From: Cladorhizidae sp. MBARI D1340-BT2
Lineage: Eukaryota; Porifera; Demospongiae; Poecilosclerida; Cladorhizidae
NCBI GenBank assembly: GCA_028752905.1
Contig: JAQNBH010000013.1
Span: 16,304,302 to 16,368,301 of the forward strand
Length of the DNA stretch: 64,000 nt
Direction: 5' to 3'
Positions within the stretch are counted from its first letter, which is position 1, and every line of letters starts with the position of its first letter. The notes beneath the pieces are model-generated. The model was not told the origin of the DNA. It saw nothing but the letters and a program-made list of their open reading frames with translations, and made no database searches. Of the stretch, positions 53,711-64,000 are shown in pieces. Position numbers and translations under genes: made by a program.

Positions 53711-54469
53711 CTAAGAAATCCAATATGTGTGGTACAAATCTGGTTACTAAGCAGGGCTATAGGCAGCTTTTTAATCCACTTGCTGGTGATAGCATATATC
53801 TTTCAAGAGTAATTATTAAAACCTTTTTGTAGCTTTTAATAATACTGGTGCAACTAGAATCTGTTGGCAACTCTTGCGGGAGGCAATTTCTTTAGTACTG
53901 GGAAAATTATCCAAGCAACATTCATCTAATCAAGCACATTGCCTGCTCTGACGACATTCCTTATATCCAAAGCTTTCCCATAGTCACTTCAAAACATTAT
54001 CGCCATTGATTCATGCTCCACCACTTATAAGTCATCCCTTGTGCTGTATATGTTGTTCTTGGTGATAATCTTCTTAAAGTGTAGACCGATCTTTCCTATA
54101 CTGTGTGAGTATAGACAAGTAAGAACACTAGCTGCACTGAACCTCTGCTACCCAACTGTTTGTGATCCGTAATTAGGGTCACAATATGATGCACTTATAC
54201 CGAATCAGAAAGGGAAGACAATATTCTTCGGCTAAAATGGCTCAAGTGAGTTCTCCAATAACTTTCGTATTGCTACCTCTAGTCATTCTGGTGATACAAG
54301 TCGGCTTTGTGTCCTTTGACTAATTAATTTTGGCCACACAAGCCACTCCAGTGGCTATGGACCTGTTAAAGTACCAAAAGAAGTTATTAGGACTACTGGT
54401 ATTTTCAGTAGTTATCCAAAGCTTTTGCATGCAACTCGAGCACTATGTTGATAGAGCAGTATACTGGTG

Positions 54470-54715
54470 AGTAGAGTGGCTAACCTAAGTTCTGGTGCTA
54501 TTATGAGCTTTGTTTGTTCTTGTAGTATTGGCATCAAGCAACAGGCTAGAGATATCTAAAGGGAACTAACTCCCAAGAGTAGATAACAAAGTTACAATAT
54601 CTACTCTTGGGAGTTTCTATATATATATATATATTATATCTAGCTCCATTGCTGGACACTTATAGTAGGACAAAAACAAACAAAGCTTATAAAAGCACAA
54701 GAACTTGGGTAGATT
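54470..54715. mobile_element. MITE-like foldback with inner perfect 16-bp hairpin
   Basis: Outer arms share 'aagttct.gtgct.ttat' and 'agctttgtttgtt.ttgt' in inverted orientation. The inner hairpin pairs ACTCCCAAGAGTAGAT (54569-54584) with its exact complement (54599-54614) around a 14-nt loop. Confidence 0.65.
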
Positions 54716-55313
54716 TAACTATTATGAGGGAACTTTCAAGAGTATGAAGAGCTTTTGTTGTGCTAAAGAGTCTACTAGATAAGGAGATGCCAATTCAATA
54801 ATGTTTTAGTTGTGGTAGCTAAGATATATAAGCTTGATTACCTAGTTATACCTAACTCACTTTCTGGGAGCTCTTCTCAGACTTTCCACTCAGTATTAAA
54901 GTAATAATCTTAGTATTTACATATTATTTTTTATTATATTCGTATAATTTCTACAACATGCAAAGCAATAAGATATGATGAGTATGATATTTATATATAT
55001 ATATATATTGAGGATGAAGCTAGACTGCAGCCATGTATTGGTGAAGCTAGTTAATTTTCTTGAAAATGAGTTTTCGGGTTTGTCTAATTATTTATAGTAA
55101 GGAGGTAGCTACATTACTCCATAATTATTTATAGCTTATAGTGAGTACGACAGAATATAATTAGCTACTGACTTACAGAACTCCGACTGCTACTGCTTTC
55201 TGGAAGGCGAACGCTTCAGACTCAAGTTCCGTAGAAGGAGACGGGTGAGAGTGCGCGACCTTGAACCTCAAAGATGTCAACACTCTCATAAACGTTTCCC
55301 GCTCCGGTCTAGG
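54716..55313. other. no gene recognised; candidate GT92 5' exon near 55.18-55.31 kb
   Basis: On minus, a donor-like TTCT|GTAAGTCAG lies at about 55178, and the DNA just upstream (55180-55310) is more GC-rich with several CpG dinucleotides, as expected for a first exon or promoter. Linking it to the GT92 acceptor at 51393 would need a ~3.8 kb intron. This is inference. Confidence 0.2.
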
Positions 55314-56680
55314 TTAACCTCCCACTCGCTGGTGTAAGCGGATAAGAGTGATTAGCGAGTTTGGCATTATTATTAAAAATGAAAGCTATCGCGAATTTTT
55401 GACGACAACTTTGGCTTGTCAGAGGATGAAAGTAGCGATGAAGTCGATGAAGTTGCTGAAGGTATTTGTTCTTACCTAAGGAAGAGTAAACTCGACCCTA
55501 TAGCTGCACTTCTGATAGTTTGACAAGTAGCACCCGATCTGCTCTTTGGCGAAAGTACTTCAGCTGAAGGCGAAGCTATGTGTATGCAGAGTTTTCTATA
55601 GAGAGGCTCTGATAGTAAGTTGAGTTATAGTTAGTTGTCTATACAGAGTATCATCTGAAAAAGGGATTTGTTATTCCTGGATTTATAATACAATGGGGGC
55701 GGGTATTTGAAGTATGACTTTCAGTGTTATTGGATTGCCTGTGTTTAGATGAAGAAATCTATTTGGAGTGTGAAAGAGCTTCAGTAACTTCAGCCTCTCT
55801 CATTATCTAGTCGACTTTTGTACCTCTCCTGAGTCCAGCAACTTCTGTGACTTCTGATATCTCACGTCTATTGCGCATGCTCTCACCGAACCCTCCCTCC
55901 CTAGCACCCTCACTTACAACAGAACTCCTTCACGGCCAGTTTCTCACCATAGTCATAAATGATATAGTCGATGTAGTGCCTGCAACTAAAAACCATCGTA
56001 TAGCATCTGATGATAGGCATAGAGTTTCTTTAGTGTCCTCTACACTTTGATTATTGCATCTGCTGGACTTCTGCTGGGACTTCTGCTGGGCCTTCTGCCA
56101 GTATTTCTGCTTGGACTTCTGCCAGTATTTCTGCTGCCAGTACTTCTGCTCCTGGTTCCTCTGGTTCTACTGCAGTTCCAAGGTTCCGTCCACATAATTC
56201 CTGCTCCTACTTCTTTGGCAGTGCGTTCATGTTGTGTACTTAGCACTTAGACCCAGTAGTTGACAGTTGGACAAAAGAGGAGTCATGTGCGACCCATTAC
56301 ATGTACTCAAGATACCAAGTCCTATATCTCCAGCGGTTAGCTCCTCTTCTTCAGCATATGGTCAATTTTTTTAGATTCTTCTCAGAGGAAGTATTTGAGC
56401 TACTTGTGATGGAAATGAACCGCTATTTAGAAAGCACTCATATCCACACATCGCATGCCCACCCTTGAAGTGACATTACAGTGGCAGACATGAAGGCCTG
56501 TCTTAGTCTACATGGGCATCTTGAAGTTACCTCGTTTGGCGATATACTGGTCACAACATGATGTACACATAACCACTTCAGGAATTTCAGATGTTATGTC
56601 TCTCATGAGATTCCAACAAATTTTACGTTTTCAATGGACCACATTTCCCCCCAAAATATTGGGTGACTAATTTTACGTGG
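55314..56680 (+). pseudogene. piggyBac element, 5' end and transposase N-terminal half
   Basis: TTAA (55314-55317) is followed by CCTCCCACTCGCTGGTGTAA, with the GGTGTAAGCG core shared with the right end at 35.44 kb. Inside, on plus: NFGLSEDESSDEVDEVAEG (acidic N-terminus), then after a Ser/Thr-rich stretch FFRFFSEEVFELLVMEMNRY, SDITVADMKACLSLHGHLEV. This is the start of the DDE_Tnp_1_7 domain ('LFFTxEVFELLVxETNRYA...TxxEMKAFLGIHIxMGI'). It ends near 56680 without catalytic Asp residues or a 3' inverted repeat. Frameshifts are present. A short Cys/Ala/Ser repeat lies at 56065-56165. Confidence 0.8.
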
Positions 56681-56689
56681 GAGGTTCAA

Positions 56690-58200
56690 TCGAGACTGTT
56701 GAATGGACTTGCCTGGCTGCTGGGTAACCACTCTCAAGAGCCACAACTTGAACGACCACCATAATTTTATCTTGTTTGTTAGTCGAAATACTGGGAGAAG
56801 ATAATTATTGAGAAAGGTATTGTAATAATTATGTTGTCGGAGGGAACTATTCCCTGGAATACTTTAGGTAAAACAAGTGTTGGCTATTGGCCTAATCAAG
56901 TGCCTTCATAACCTACACTGCTGGTGCTTCACTTCATCATTATTTTATTTTTTTCAAAGCCAGATATGGTGTTTGGATGTAGAATTGACCTGATCATCGT
57001 AGGGCCTTGTCAGATCCCCAGGCTTTCGGGACGAGCGAAAGTTTACGATATCAGTATTTCCACAAATGACAACAGACTAAGTTGCCATGTACTTCATGCT
57101 GCCAGCTTAGCAGCTCAAACTGCAGTGGCAGACTCTGTGGAATTTGCATCTATGGTATGAAATCTGCACCTTTTAAGGTACTTTATCAAATGAACTCTAC
57201 TTTACCTGATATTGGTCAGTTCCGCAGAGATTAGGTGATAAGTACACGCTTTCTTCTGTTAATTTTTTCTCTTCTCCTTCCCCCCCCCGTATGAATCTTT
57301 CCAGAACTGACTTCCCACTGAATCTATTGTGGTTGCTGAGGCCAAGGTCACTAGGCTTGATCGCTCATGTGTGTGTGTGTATGTGCATGGCTTGTGTATG
57401 CATGTGTGGTGACAATTTGCATACACTGAGATCAACATAATTATGCTCATGAAGGTCTTCTCCCAGGAAGACAAAAAAGGGGTTTCACACAACTTGCCAA
57501 GCTTTAAGGTGAAAAGTTCTAAACTTCACATGGTATTCACAGTGTGCCTGAACCTTTTCCAGCCACAATTGTGGGTGTGGCTTTGCTTTATTATGGTGTG
57601 GCAAATATTCTTGGGTCCCTCCAGCAAGGATAGCAGTTACTTGTGCTGTGTTGATGTAGTTTAGTCAGTTGATATAACAACAAAAGAAAGGTAGTATTGT
57701 GCATTGACATTGAGATTTTCTCACTGGCTAGAAGGAATGGATTTTAGAAATTCAAAATTCCTTCAACACCAAATTTCTGACACGATTGGGACTTTAAACA
57801 CTTTGTATTACATTGTATTACAGAGGGTAAAAATAGAAATCAAAAATGTCATTGCACAGATCTCATTGAGAGGAATCCAGAGATAGCCAGAAAATATTGT
57901 CCTATATAGGGTCAAACAAGTTAGTATACGGTAAAATGCAATATGAAATAACGATAACTTGAACATTGGTTGTACAAAGTATGGAGGGTCAATAGCCCTT
58001 GATACTGTTACAATAGGTTCAGTTGACAATACTATTACACACTAGGGTTCAGTTGGATTTTTGGGGTAGCACTAGGTCCAGGATCACTGGCATCAAATCC
58101 CCCCACACCATAGACCAAACTCTCTCTCTCTCTGAATGTTTGTCTTGAAGCCCCTTTCTGATCCGTCCCCTTCTTTTTCTCAGTGCCTTGGCCTTTTCTA
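56690..58200. other. no gene recognised; (TG)n tract
   Basis: The ORF at 56924-57160 (plus) is open but matches no family that I know. A (TG)n tract lies at 57366-57382. A (CT)n tract lies at 58121-58132. Confidence 0.4.
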
Positions 58201-58214
58201 TGCTCTGGTAAATG

Positions 58215-59935
58215 CTTTACTTGATTCTGATCTTTTCCTTCTGTCCAAGGAATCGATACGCAGTGGGGGTGGAGCCTAACTGTAGTTGCTTGGCAACTGC
58301 TGCCAGGGACGATGCTCCGTCATTAAAGGACATCACACGCAGGGCACATGCAATATCAATGCTCACCCTTCCAAGGAAACACTCCTTAGGACAAAGCTTC
58401 CAAATAATATGTTCGAGGGATTCATTGGCATTTTGGGTATAGCCATGTATACACTTTTCCAATAGTGATTTGTCCCAGAGTCGTGCGTATATAGGCCTTA
58501 TAAGAGGAATAATGGCTGAAGGGATGTGGTTCTAGTGTTTGTATTCGGTGTTGTCAACTTTTGCCCTTTTCCAACCACACCATGAATCTTTTCCTTCGTG
58601 GCAGAGGTGATGTCATGGATTTTCTTCACTTGAATTGCAATGCAATAAGGTTGCCTGAACAGCTTTTATCATACCTGAAAGATCGCCAATATTTCTTCGG
58701 ATGGCTCTACCACAGTAGTTCTGTAAAGAGTCTATCTTCTTGCATGTGAACCTTCCAGCACCACCAATTATTTTGTCATCTGAAAGTTTCTTGCCACGAT
58801 AGCTTATTATGAGGTTCCGTTAGGCAGTGCCCATGCGCTTTTGAACGTTACCAATACAGTCGTGCTTCTCAACTAGATACTGTGAACCATATGGCTTCTT
58901 TTCCAAAAGAAGAGCCTAGGTCTTGCAATCCCATCCGCTATAAGGTATCTATAGCTCAGTTTGTAAGACATGGACGATTCATACAAGTCCAAAGCACCCT
59001 GAGACTCCATGGCGGCAGCACTGCCATCAAAGTTTGTGCTACATTGACTTGAATGTGTCTCTTTCCATTTTTCTGTAGGCATCTGATGTCTTGTCCCGTT
59101 GCTCCCAATATTTACAGCTGGCACAATACTTAGACTTCACAGTATAATCAAGGACCTTACCAGTTTTATGAAAACTATCCTAAAAAAAGATGAAAAACCT
59201 CTTCTCTGCCATGTGTCATCACAGCTAATTATTATATCCACTGTTTCAGGATTTCGACGCTGATAATGGTGGTGAATTTCTTCTCATGCCCGTGCAAGGC
59301 TCTCTTGAGCTGGCTTAAAAGTTGCCTTTTGGATCTCGTTAAGGTGTTCAGTTTAAGCATTTTTAGATACAGATGGGGGTAGGTCTACCATGGCAAAAAG
59401 CATCCTCAAATCTGCGTAACTACACCCAATGCACTTGCTGGCAAACACTGCCTTTTGATTGAGAGTCAATTTCAAACAGCTTTCACAGAAAAAGTAAAAC
59501 ACAACCCCTGGTGCCCATTAACATTCTCCTTATAAACCATTGGCCCAGAACCACACTCACTACAACACACGCTACTCTTGATGGCACTTTGCAACCCTTC
59601 TACTTCAAGCATTCTAACTCCTAACTCGCTACATTGCTCTTCGCCATCTTGCTCATTCTCAATACATTTACCTTTATCCTACACTTGCTTTCATCTTCAC
59701 TCTCATGCTCACCTTCAGATTCTGAACTGTCACTGCTGCTACTCTCCATGCTGCTATTACACTCACTGCTGCTCTCCATGCTGCTATTACACTCACTGCT
59801 GCTGTTTCTCCCACTGTTGCTGTTTCTCCCACTGTTACTATCACTCCCACTGCTGCTACTCTCACAACTACTCACAGTCTTGTTTCCATTCAGGCAAAGC
59901 TCTCTCAGCTCACCAGCTAAATATGGAGACTTCAC
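58215..59935 (-). pseudogene. Mutator-like transposase (metazoan type), broken
   Basis: From high to low coordinate: an acidic Ser-rich N-terminus, then CCSECGSGPMVYKENVN (zinc-binding start), CSTNFDGSAAAMESQGALDL (pattern 'C..NF.GSS..ME..GA...F'), YRYLIADGIA, then CIHGYTQNANESLEHIIWKL, CPKECFLG, VSIDIACALRVMSFNDGASS. The last part matches the 'CLHGxTQNxNESxxxxxWxxxPK..F' and 'FNDG' motifs of the Mutator-like transposase domain common in cnidarian, arthropod and sponge repeats. Stops and shifts occur between segments. Inverted termini were not recognised. Confidence 0.7.
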
Positions 59936-62060
59936 TAACTTCTTCTGGGAAGCTGTAAGCTTAGGGGTGCCGGGAAGCTGTAGCCACTTACCCTCCTGTA
60001 GTATGGTGTCTTTCTATTTGCCTACGTATAGTCCTGTACTTCTTTCCATGCATTTTTAACTCTTTGCAGCTTTTTTTAGGAGTCATGTGACCCATAGAAT
60101 GATGTCATGTTATTCCTAGTTATTGGAGAAAAAAGTTGAAATCCGTAGGTCATTTTATTCCCAAGTTGTAGTATAATGTCTGGTAAGTGTCTCAAGATCA
60201 AGCCTCCTTCTTCAATGTTGGGTAAAAATTCAATTGAATGGCTGACATAGGTAACTTGTCATGAGTTAGCATGAATATAGGTGGAATCTGCATGCATTGT
60301 AGTATTTTATTGGTACAAAAAAGATTTTTGGAAAAATTTCCCTGGGAGATTATGGCAGCATGAGATCACTATGCAACATAACCTCATTAAGGCAGCATGA
60401 GATCACTGAGTGAGTATGTGAAGATATTTCTGACCTCTTTTGATGGCAGATTACATCCCATTTGAAGAGAATTAGCATTACATTACATCATGATGATATC
60501 ATGAGTTTTGGTAGCTTTCATTACTATAGCTATTGCTCTAGGCCTTAGCCTAACTTCTGCCCTAGCCCTAGCCATTGCCCTAGCAGTAACCCCAGCTGAA
60601 GCCCAGGACTGATCTGTGTGTTAATGATGATGTTATAATGGAGAAGCAACATCAATGTTCTTCCATGAAAGCTAATTGGCTTATGAATGTGTCACATTTG
60701 CGAGTTATCGGTGCAATTGCACAGCAACCAAGACTTCAAGCTGGCATGCACCTTCAGCCAAGGCCACAACACAGTCCTTCCCCTAGCAACATTCGACGAG
60801 AGAAAAGAATGCTAATGGCATATACATGGTCACGCCAGTTACCAGGTAGATATATATACATAGCTATCAAGTGTGTGACAGAAGATGTATTGCTATCAGA
60901 TATACATTTGCACTTTGTAGGTTAAGTGTTTCAAACTGTTCTATATTATATACATCAGCTTAACTTAGGAGTTAATTACAGCATGATCAATGGGGGAGGA
61001 ATGAGGGAGGGGGGAGGAACTTGTTATCCCTCAAAAGAAACAAATGCCAGTTGCTGTTCGGCAAATTAATGAGTTCACGTGCTGATATTTTAAGGAAATC
61101 TGCAAAATATGCACACAGTATATGTGGGTGCTATTCTTTCTAAGTAAACCATAATTGCTCTCGCTGCTGAACTATTCTAATCAAAAATGTCCTAAAGTGT
61201 GACGAGTAGTGATGATTAAAGTGCCTCCAGGGGTATATTTAGAACATGAGGTAGCTATACACTAATCTCAGCTAGTGAGGACCATTGGAGCTTGCATGGA
61301 TTAAATTAAGAATTATCAATAGAAATGGGTCATACATGTTGTCATGGACACAGGTGGGGTTACACCTACATTTGTAGGTAATAGTGGAAGTACAGAGGGG
61401 TATTTACTTGCCCAAAAGTAGCCCACTCCTTGTTGATATGCATTTAATTAGTGTGCTGAGGAATCAAGTCTGGGGAACCTCTCTGTGAGTATGATAGTCA
61501 ATGGCTAATGTACAAAGCTTGTAACTACATCTAAAGCCTTATTGAACTAGTTATCTATGCATGTTGTTGCTATTTAGTGGAACAACAGCTAGATATGTAA
61601 CACTCTTGGGCATTCCCTTTGCTATTTCTAGATATGCCCAGCTCTTGTGCTGGATGCCTGTATATGTGTACTGGAGCAAGATGAAACCAAGCATGCAGGC
61701 AACAGAATTTAGGTTAACCACACCATTTAACAGAGATGATTTTCAACACCATGTTGGCTCTAGCTGCTAAGTTTAGCTGTAATCTTGCAGCTGCTATTTA
61801 TCTAAAGGTCTATCCACACGGCACTAGAATCGATGCACATTAATGCACATTGGTTCAGAGGAAAATCCACGCTAGCAGCAGCACTGAAATAAATTGTACG
61901 CAGCAAAAATAATCAGCCTACCAAGGTCAGTCATAAACATATACAGTAGCTATAGTTGAGATGAAGTTTGTTTTTGGACCCTTTTCTTGCTGATCAACTA
62001 CCTACAGATTCACTGGAAACATTTTCTGCAGAGAAGAAACAGGAGGGAGATGAGGGAAGA
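59936..62060. other. no gene recognised
   Basis: Contains a duplicated phrase 'ggcagcatgagatcact' (60353 and 60391), a CCCTAG-rich stretch at 60535-60600, and open frames at 60638-60925 and 61561-61770 with no recognisable domain. Confidence 0.4.
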
Positions 62061-62071
62061 GAAGAACTATC

Positions 62072-62150
62072 ACCTTCTCAATAATCTAATTGTATTCACT
62101 CAACATTTCGACTTAAAAAAATGCTCTAGCCTTCATCAGGAATGAGGCTT
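62072..62150 (-). ncRNA. hammerhead-ribozyme-like motif in Penelope-type terminal repeat
   Basis: Read on minus: CCTGATGAAGGCTAGAGC, an A/T loop, AAGTCGAAATGTTGAG. CTGATGA and CGAAA are the two conserved core strands of hammerhead ribozymes, here separated by a weak stem II (GGCT/AGTC-like). Flanks share 'caccttctcaataatc' with the 40.0 kb copy. The catalytic core looks intact here only. Cleavage-site pairing (stems I and III) cannot be confirmed by eye. Confidence 0.4.
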
Positions 62151-62379
62151 GGTGTGTGCCAGCTATATATGCTAACCACCGCGAGCCATTACACCCGCCT
62201 GGCTGTAATATGTTATGAACTTAGTAGCCTTAGGCCATTCCCTCTGGCCATGCTTGCCTTATTTGGTTCTGTTTTAGAGAGGAAGTGCATGCTTTGCATT
62301 TTGTGGATTACATCTAAGAGAAGGTCATTACTTCATCATCACCTTCAGGTTATTAATTTTTTTTGTAGTAAATAACGTT

Positions 62380-62650
62380 TAGTGCAATTTTGTGCTGTTA
62401 AGCTCTAAGTCCATAGAACTTAGTATGTATATAGTTTCTTTTATTTGATTTCTTGTAAAGGATAATCTCCTGTTAGATCATTGAGGTTTAATATTTGATT
62501 TCTGTTAGTATAAAAGGACTGTGATTTTTGTGAATATTAGTCTGTTCCTGAGGCTCACTCTCTTGTACTTAACTCTTCAAATAATAATATTTTCAATAAA
62601 TTGCTACTGAACTTGCTACCATAGTTTTGGCCTTACTTGATTCCATCAGA
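62380..62650 (+). promoter_or_regulatory. 5' LTR (3' portion) of gypsy element, copy D
   Basis: TATAAAAG at 62509-62516 is followed by AATAAA at 62595-62600, and the segment ends ..GATTCCATCA just before the primer binding site, as expected for U3-R-U5. The LTR start cannot be placed without the 3' copy, which would be outside the window. Confidence 0.6.
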
Positions 62651-62652
62651 TT

Positions 62653-62670
62653 TGGTGGCAGCAGTGGGAT
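62653..62670 (+). promoter_or_regulatory. primer binding site, tRNA-Leu type
   Basis: TGGTGGCAGCAGTGGGAT is complementary to the 3' end of leucine tRNAs (..ATCCCAC(C/T)GCTGCCA plus CCA). It marks the start of minus-strand DNA synthesis, three bases after the LTR end. Confidence 0.75.
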
Positions 62671-62859
62671 CATTTAGCCTATGAACTTAGCTAACATACT
62701 GCTGGAGTGTGGTAGATATATAATAGCTGGTGTATGTGTGAAAGACAACTAGATCAGGAAGAACTTACAAGCAATTAAGACCCTGCAACTCTTTGAGGCA
62801 GTGTGAAATGAAGAAGCAGACGAGAGTACAGATGACTGAACCAGAGGCAACAGCAACAG

Positions 62860-63785
62860 GGAGCAAAGTCCTAATGCTGATGTGAGAGATGTTGCGAGAA
62901 AGGCACATGACCAGCAAGTCGAAAATGCCGCCCTCTGAGAGTAAGAGGTGCAGCGACAGATGGCAATCCTCAGAGGCTTGGTTACACAAACTGAAAATGC
63001 AGCAGGAAAGGCTGATAAGGAGAGAGCCGTGACATTCACGAAGCTAGCGGAGGATGATGATATTGAAGCCTATTTGACAACTTTTGAGTGGCTAATGAAG
63101 GCCTATGATATTGTTCAAAGCAGATGTCGTACAAACTGGCACCACAGCTTATCGGAAGGGCCCAGCAAGCATATTCAGCCATGGGGGCTGATGAATCAGC
63201 AGACTACCTTAAGCTAAAGGCTGCAATCTTATGTCGCTACAACATTTGTGATGAGAACTATCGTTAGTGATTCCGTTCAGCAGCTAAGAAAAGGGATGAG
63301 AGCAACTGTGAATTGGCTGCTAGGTTGGATGAATTGGCTAGCAAATGGATGCAAGATTGCAACACAGTTGGTGAGCTAAAGGTCCTCATAGTGAGAGAGC
63401 AGCTCATCAGTACTTTGCCAAATGACATTCGCATTTATGTCAAAGAACGCATGCCAGGATCTAGTCAAGAAGTTGGTGAATTAGCAGCTGACTACAATCG
63501 AGCTAGAGACAAGGATGGGGGAGAGAGCAAGTCTATTAGCAATTATCACCCTACTTCCACGTCACAAGCCATTCATTGTCATCGCTACAGGAAGACAGAA
63601 CAAAAATAGCTAAGGACTGCAGAGTGAAGCTGGAAAGTGGACAAAGTCTTTCAACCCAAGATTCCAAGGACAAAGGAAAGAGAGATCTGCAGCACATTAT
63701 TTGCTACAACAGCCATCATAAGGGCCACTATTCTTCGAGCTGTCCACAGATCCCTCCTTTACCTGGAGAGAAGAGTAGACTATGA
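62860..63785 (+). pseudogene. gypsy gag (SCAN-like) with zinc knuckle; copy D
   Basis: Segments in three frames: RQMAILRGLVTQTENAAGKA, FTKLAEDDDIEAYLTTFEWL, YLKLKAAILCRYNICDENYR (two stops) FRSAAKK, ELAARLDELASKWMQDC, IVREQLISTLPNDIRIYVKE, QEVGELAADYNRARDKD. This is the SCAN-like gag pattern ('L...DD.EAYL.TFERxM', 'EQ.L..LP.D.R.WVRER'). The knuckle reads CYNSHHKGHYSSSC: the second Cys of C-x2-C-x4-H-x4-C is Ser. Frameshifts and stops indicate an inactive copy. Confidence 0.8.
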
Positions 63786-63798
63786 AGGCTCAGCTATC

Positions 63799-64000
63799 AT
63801 GAGGGAGCTGCAAGTTACACCAAAGCCAGGACTACCAATACCAGGTTTAGTGGAAGGGTGCAATTTAACTGATATTTTGCTTGATACAGGTTGTGCCCAC
63901 ACTCTGGTGAGAAGTGACTTGATACCCAAGGAGAAGGTTCTCAAGGGGGAGGTTGTCGCTATCCGATGTACTCATGGATATACTGTTTCTTACCCATTAG
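63799..64000 (+). CDS. gypsy aspartic protease (runs off window); copy D
   Basis: An open frame with DILLDTGCAHTLVRSDLIP carries the catalytic DTG of retropepsins, followed by VAIRCTHGYTVSYPL. This is the same protease family as the remnant at 8.89-9.12 kb. In copies A-C the next module is integrase, so the sequence beyond 64000 should encode integrase before RT. The protein is cut by the window edge. Confidence 0.8.
   Translation, partial: MRELQVTPKPGLPIPGLVEGCNLTDILLDTGCAHTLVRSDLIPKEKVLKGEVVAIRCTHGYTVSYPL

Noticed and set aside
59578..60059. Plus-strand Leu/Ser/Cys-rich ORFs
   Set aside because: Antisense of the acidic Ser-rich N-terminus of the Mutator-like remnant.
60054..60085. TTAACTCTTTGCAGC as a piggyBac end paired with 55314
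   Set aside because: It shares TTAACTCTT with the 34.13 kb end but lacks the CCCGGTG core and the subterminal words; probably chance.

Overview
This window looks like gene-poor nuclear DNA from an early-branching metazoan, most plausibly a sponge. It is AT-rich and carries long microsatellite and minisatellite arrays. Introns, where visible, have GT..AG borders. The best-preserved coding sequences are animal types: a single-exon TRIM-NHL protein and a glycosyltransferase-92 protein. I see no bacterial operon structure, no tRNA or rRNA gene and no CRISPR array. Species cannot be decided from the sequence alone.

Layout. 0-2.7 kb: a possible fibrinogen-like exon (minus), a CA repeat and a ~33-bp minisatellite. 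2.7-6.1 kb: the 3' end of a piggyBac element with its transposase C-terminus, then two foldback/MITE-like elements. 6.5-8.2 kb: a Penelope-like terminal-repeat foldback, two minisatellites and a dispersed repeat. 8.2-16.9 kb: a nest of broken retroelements, comprising two Ty3/gypsy copies with integrase BEFORE reverse transcriptase, Penelope-like reverse transcriptase and terminal parts, and a non-LTR fragment. 16.9-20.9 kb: hAT (ZMYM1-like), P-element-like and non-LTR remnants. 21-25 kb: simple repeats, one copy of a ~0.95 kb dispersed repeat, and three minisatellites. 25.3-27.3 kb: the TRIM-NHL gene (minus). 28.1-31.3 kb: a 5'-truncated Ty3/gypsy element with the usual PR-RT-RH-IN order. 31.4-34.1 kb: minisatellites. 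34.13-35.46 kb: a complete short piggyBac-like element with TTAA target duplication and an intact two-exon ORF. 35.7-39.5 kb: AAT arrays, the second copy of the 0.95 kb repeat, and minisatellites. 41.4-45.8 kb: a decayed ~4.4 kb element with long inverted terminal repeats around a large ORF family that I recognise only as repeat-associated. 47.5-49.6 kb: an inverted/split Penelope-like RT followed by another integrase-then-RT gypsy fragment. 50.1-51.4 kb: the GT92 gene (minus). 51.5-60 kb: foldbacks, a hAT remnant, a piggyBac 5' half and a Mutator-like transposase. 62.4-64 kb: an LTR end, a tRNA-Leu-type primer binding site, and gag-protease of a gypsy element running off the window.

Only two loci look like intact host genes: the TRIM-NHL protein (probable ubiquitin ligase/RNA regulator) and the GT92 enzyme (Golgi glycan transfer). 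There is no sign that they work together. Nearly everything else is a transposable-element remnant or tandem repeat. The most interesting signals are (i) three gypsy copies with integrase upstream of RT, a Gmr1-like order, next to a classical-order gypsy; (ii) the long-TIR element at 41-46 kb that suggests a DNA-transposon identity for a poorly classified ORF family; (iii) the compact piggyBac-like element with a spliced, transposase-less ORF; and (iv) hammerhead-ribozyme-like signatures in Penelope-type terminal repeats. All family assignments were made by eye from remembered family patterns; no search was run.
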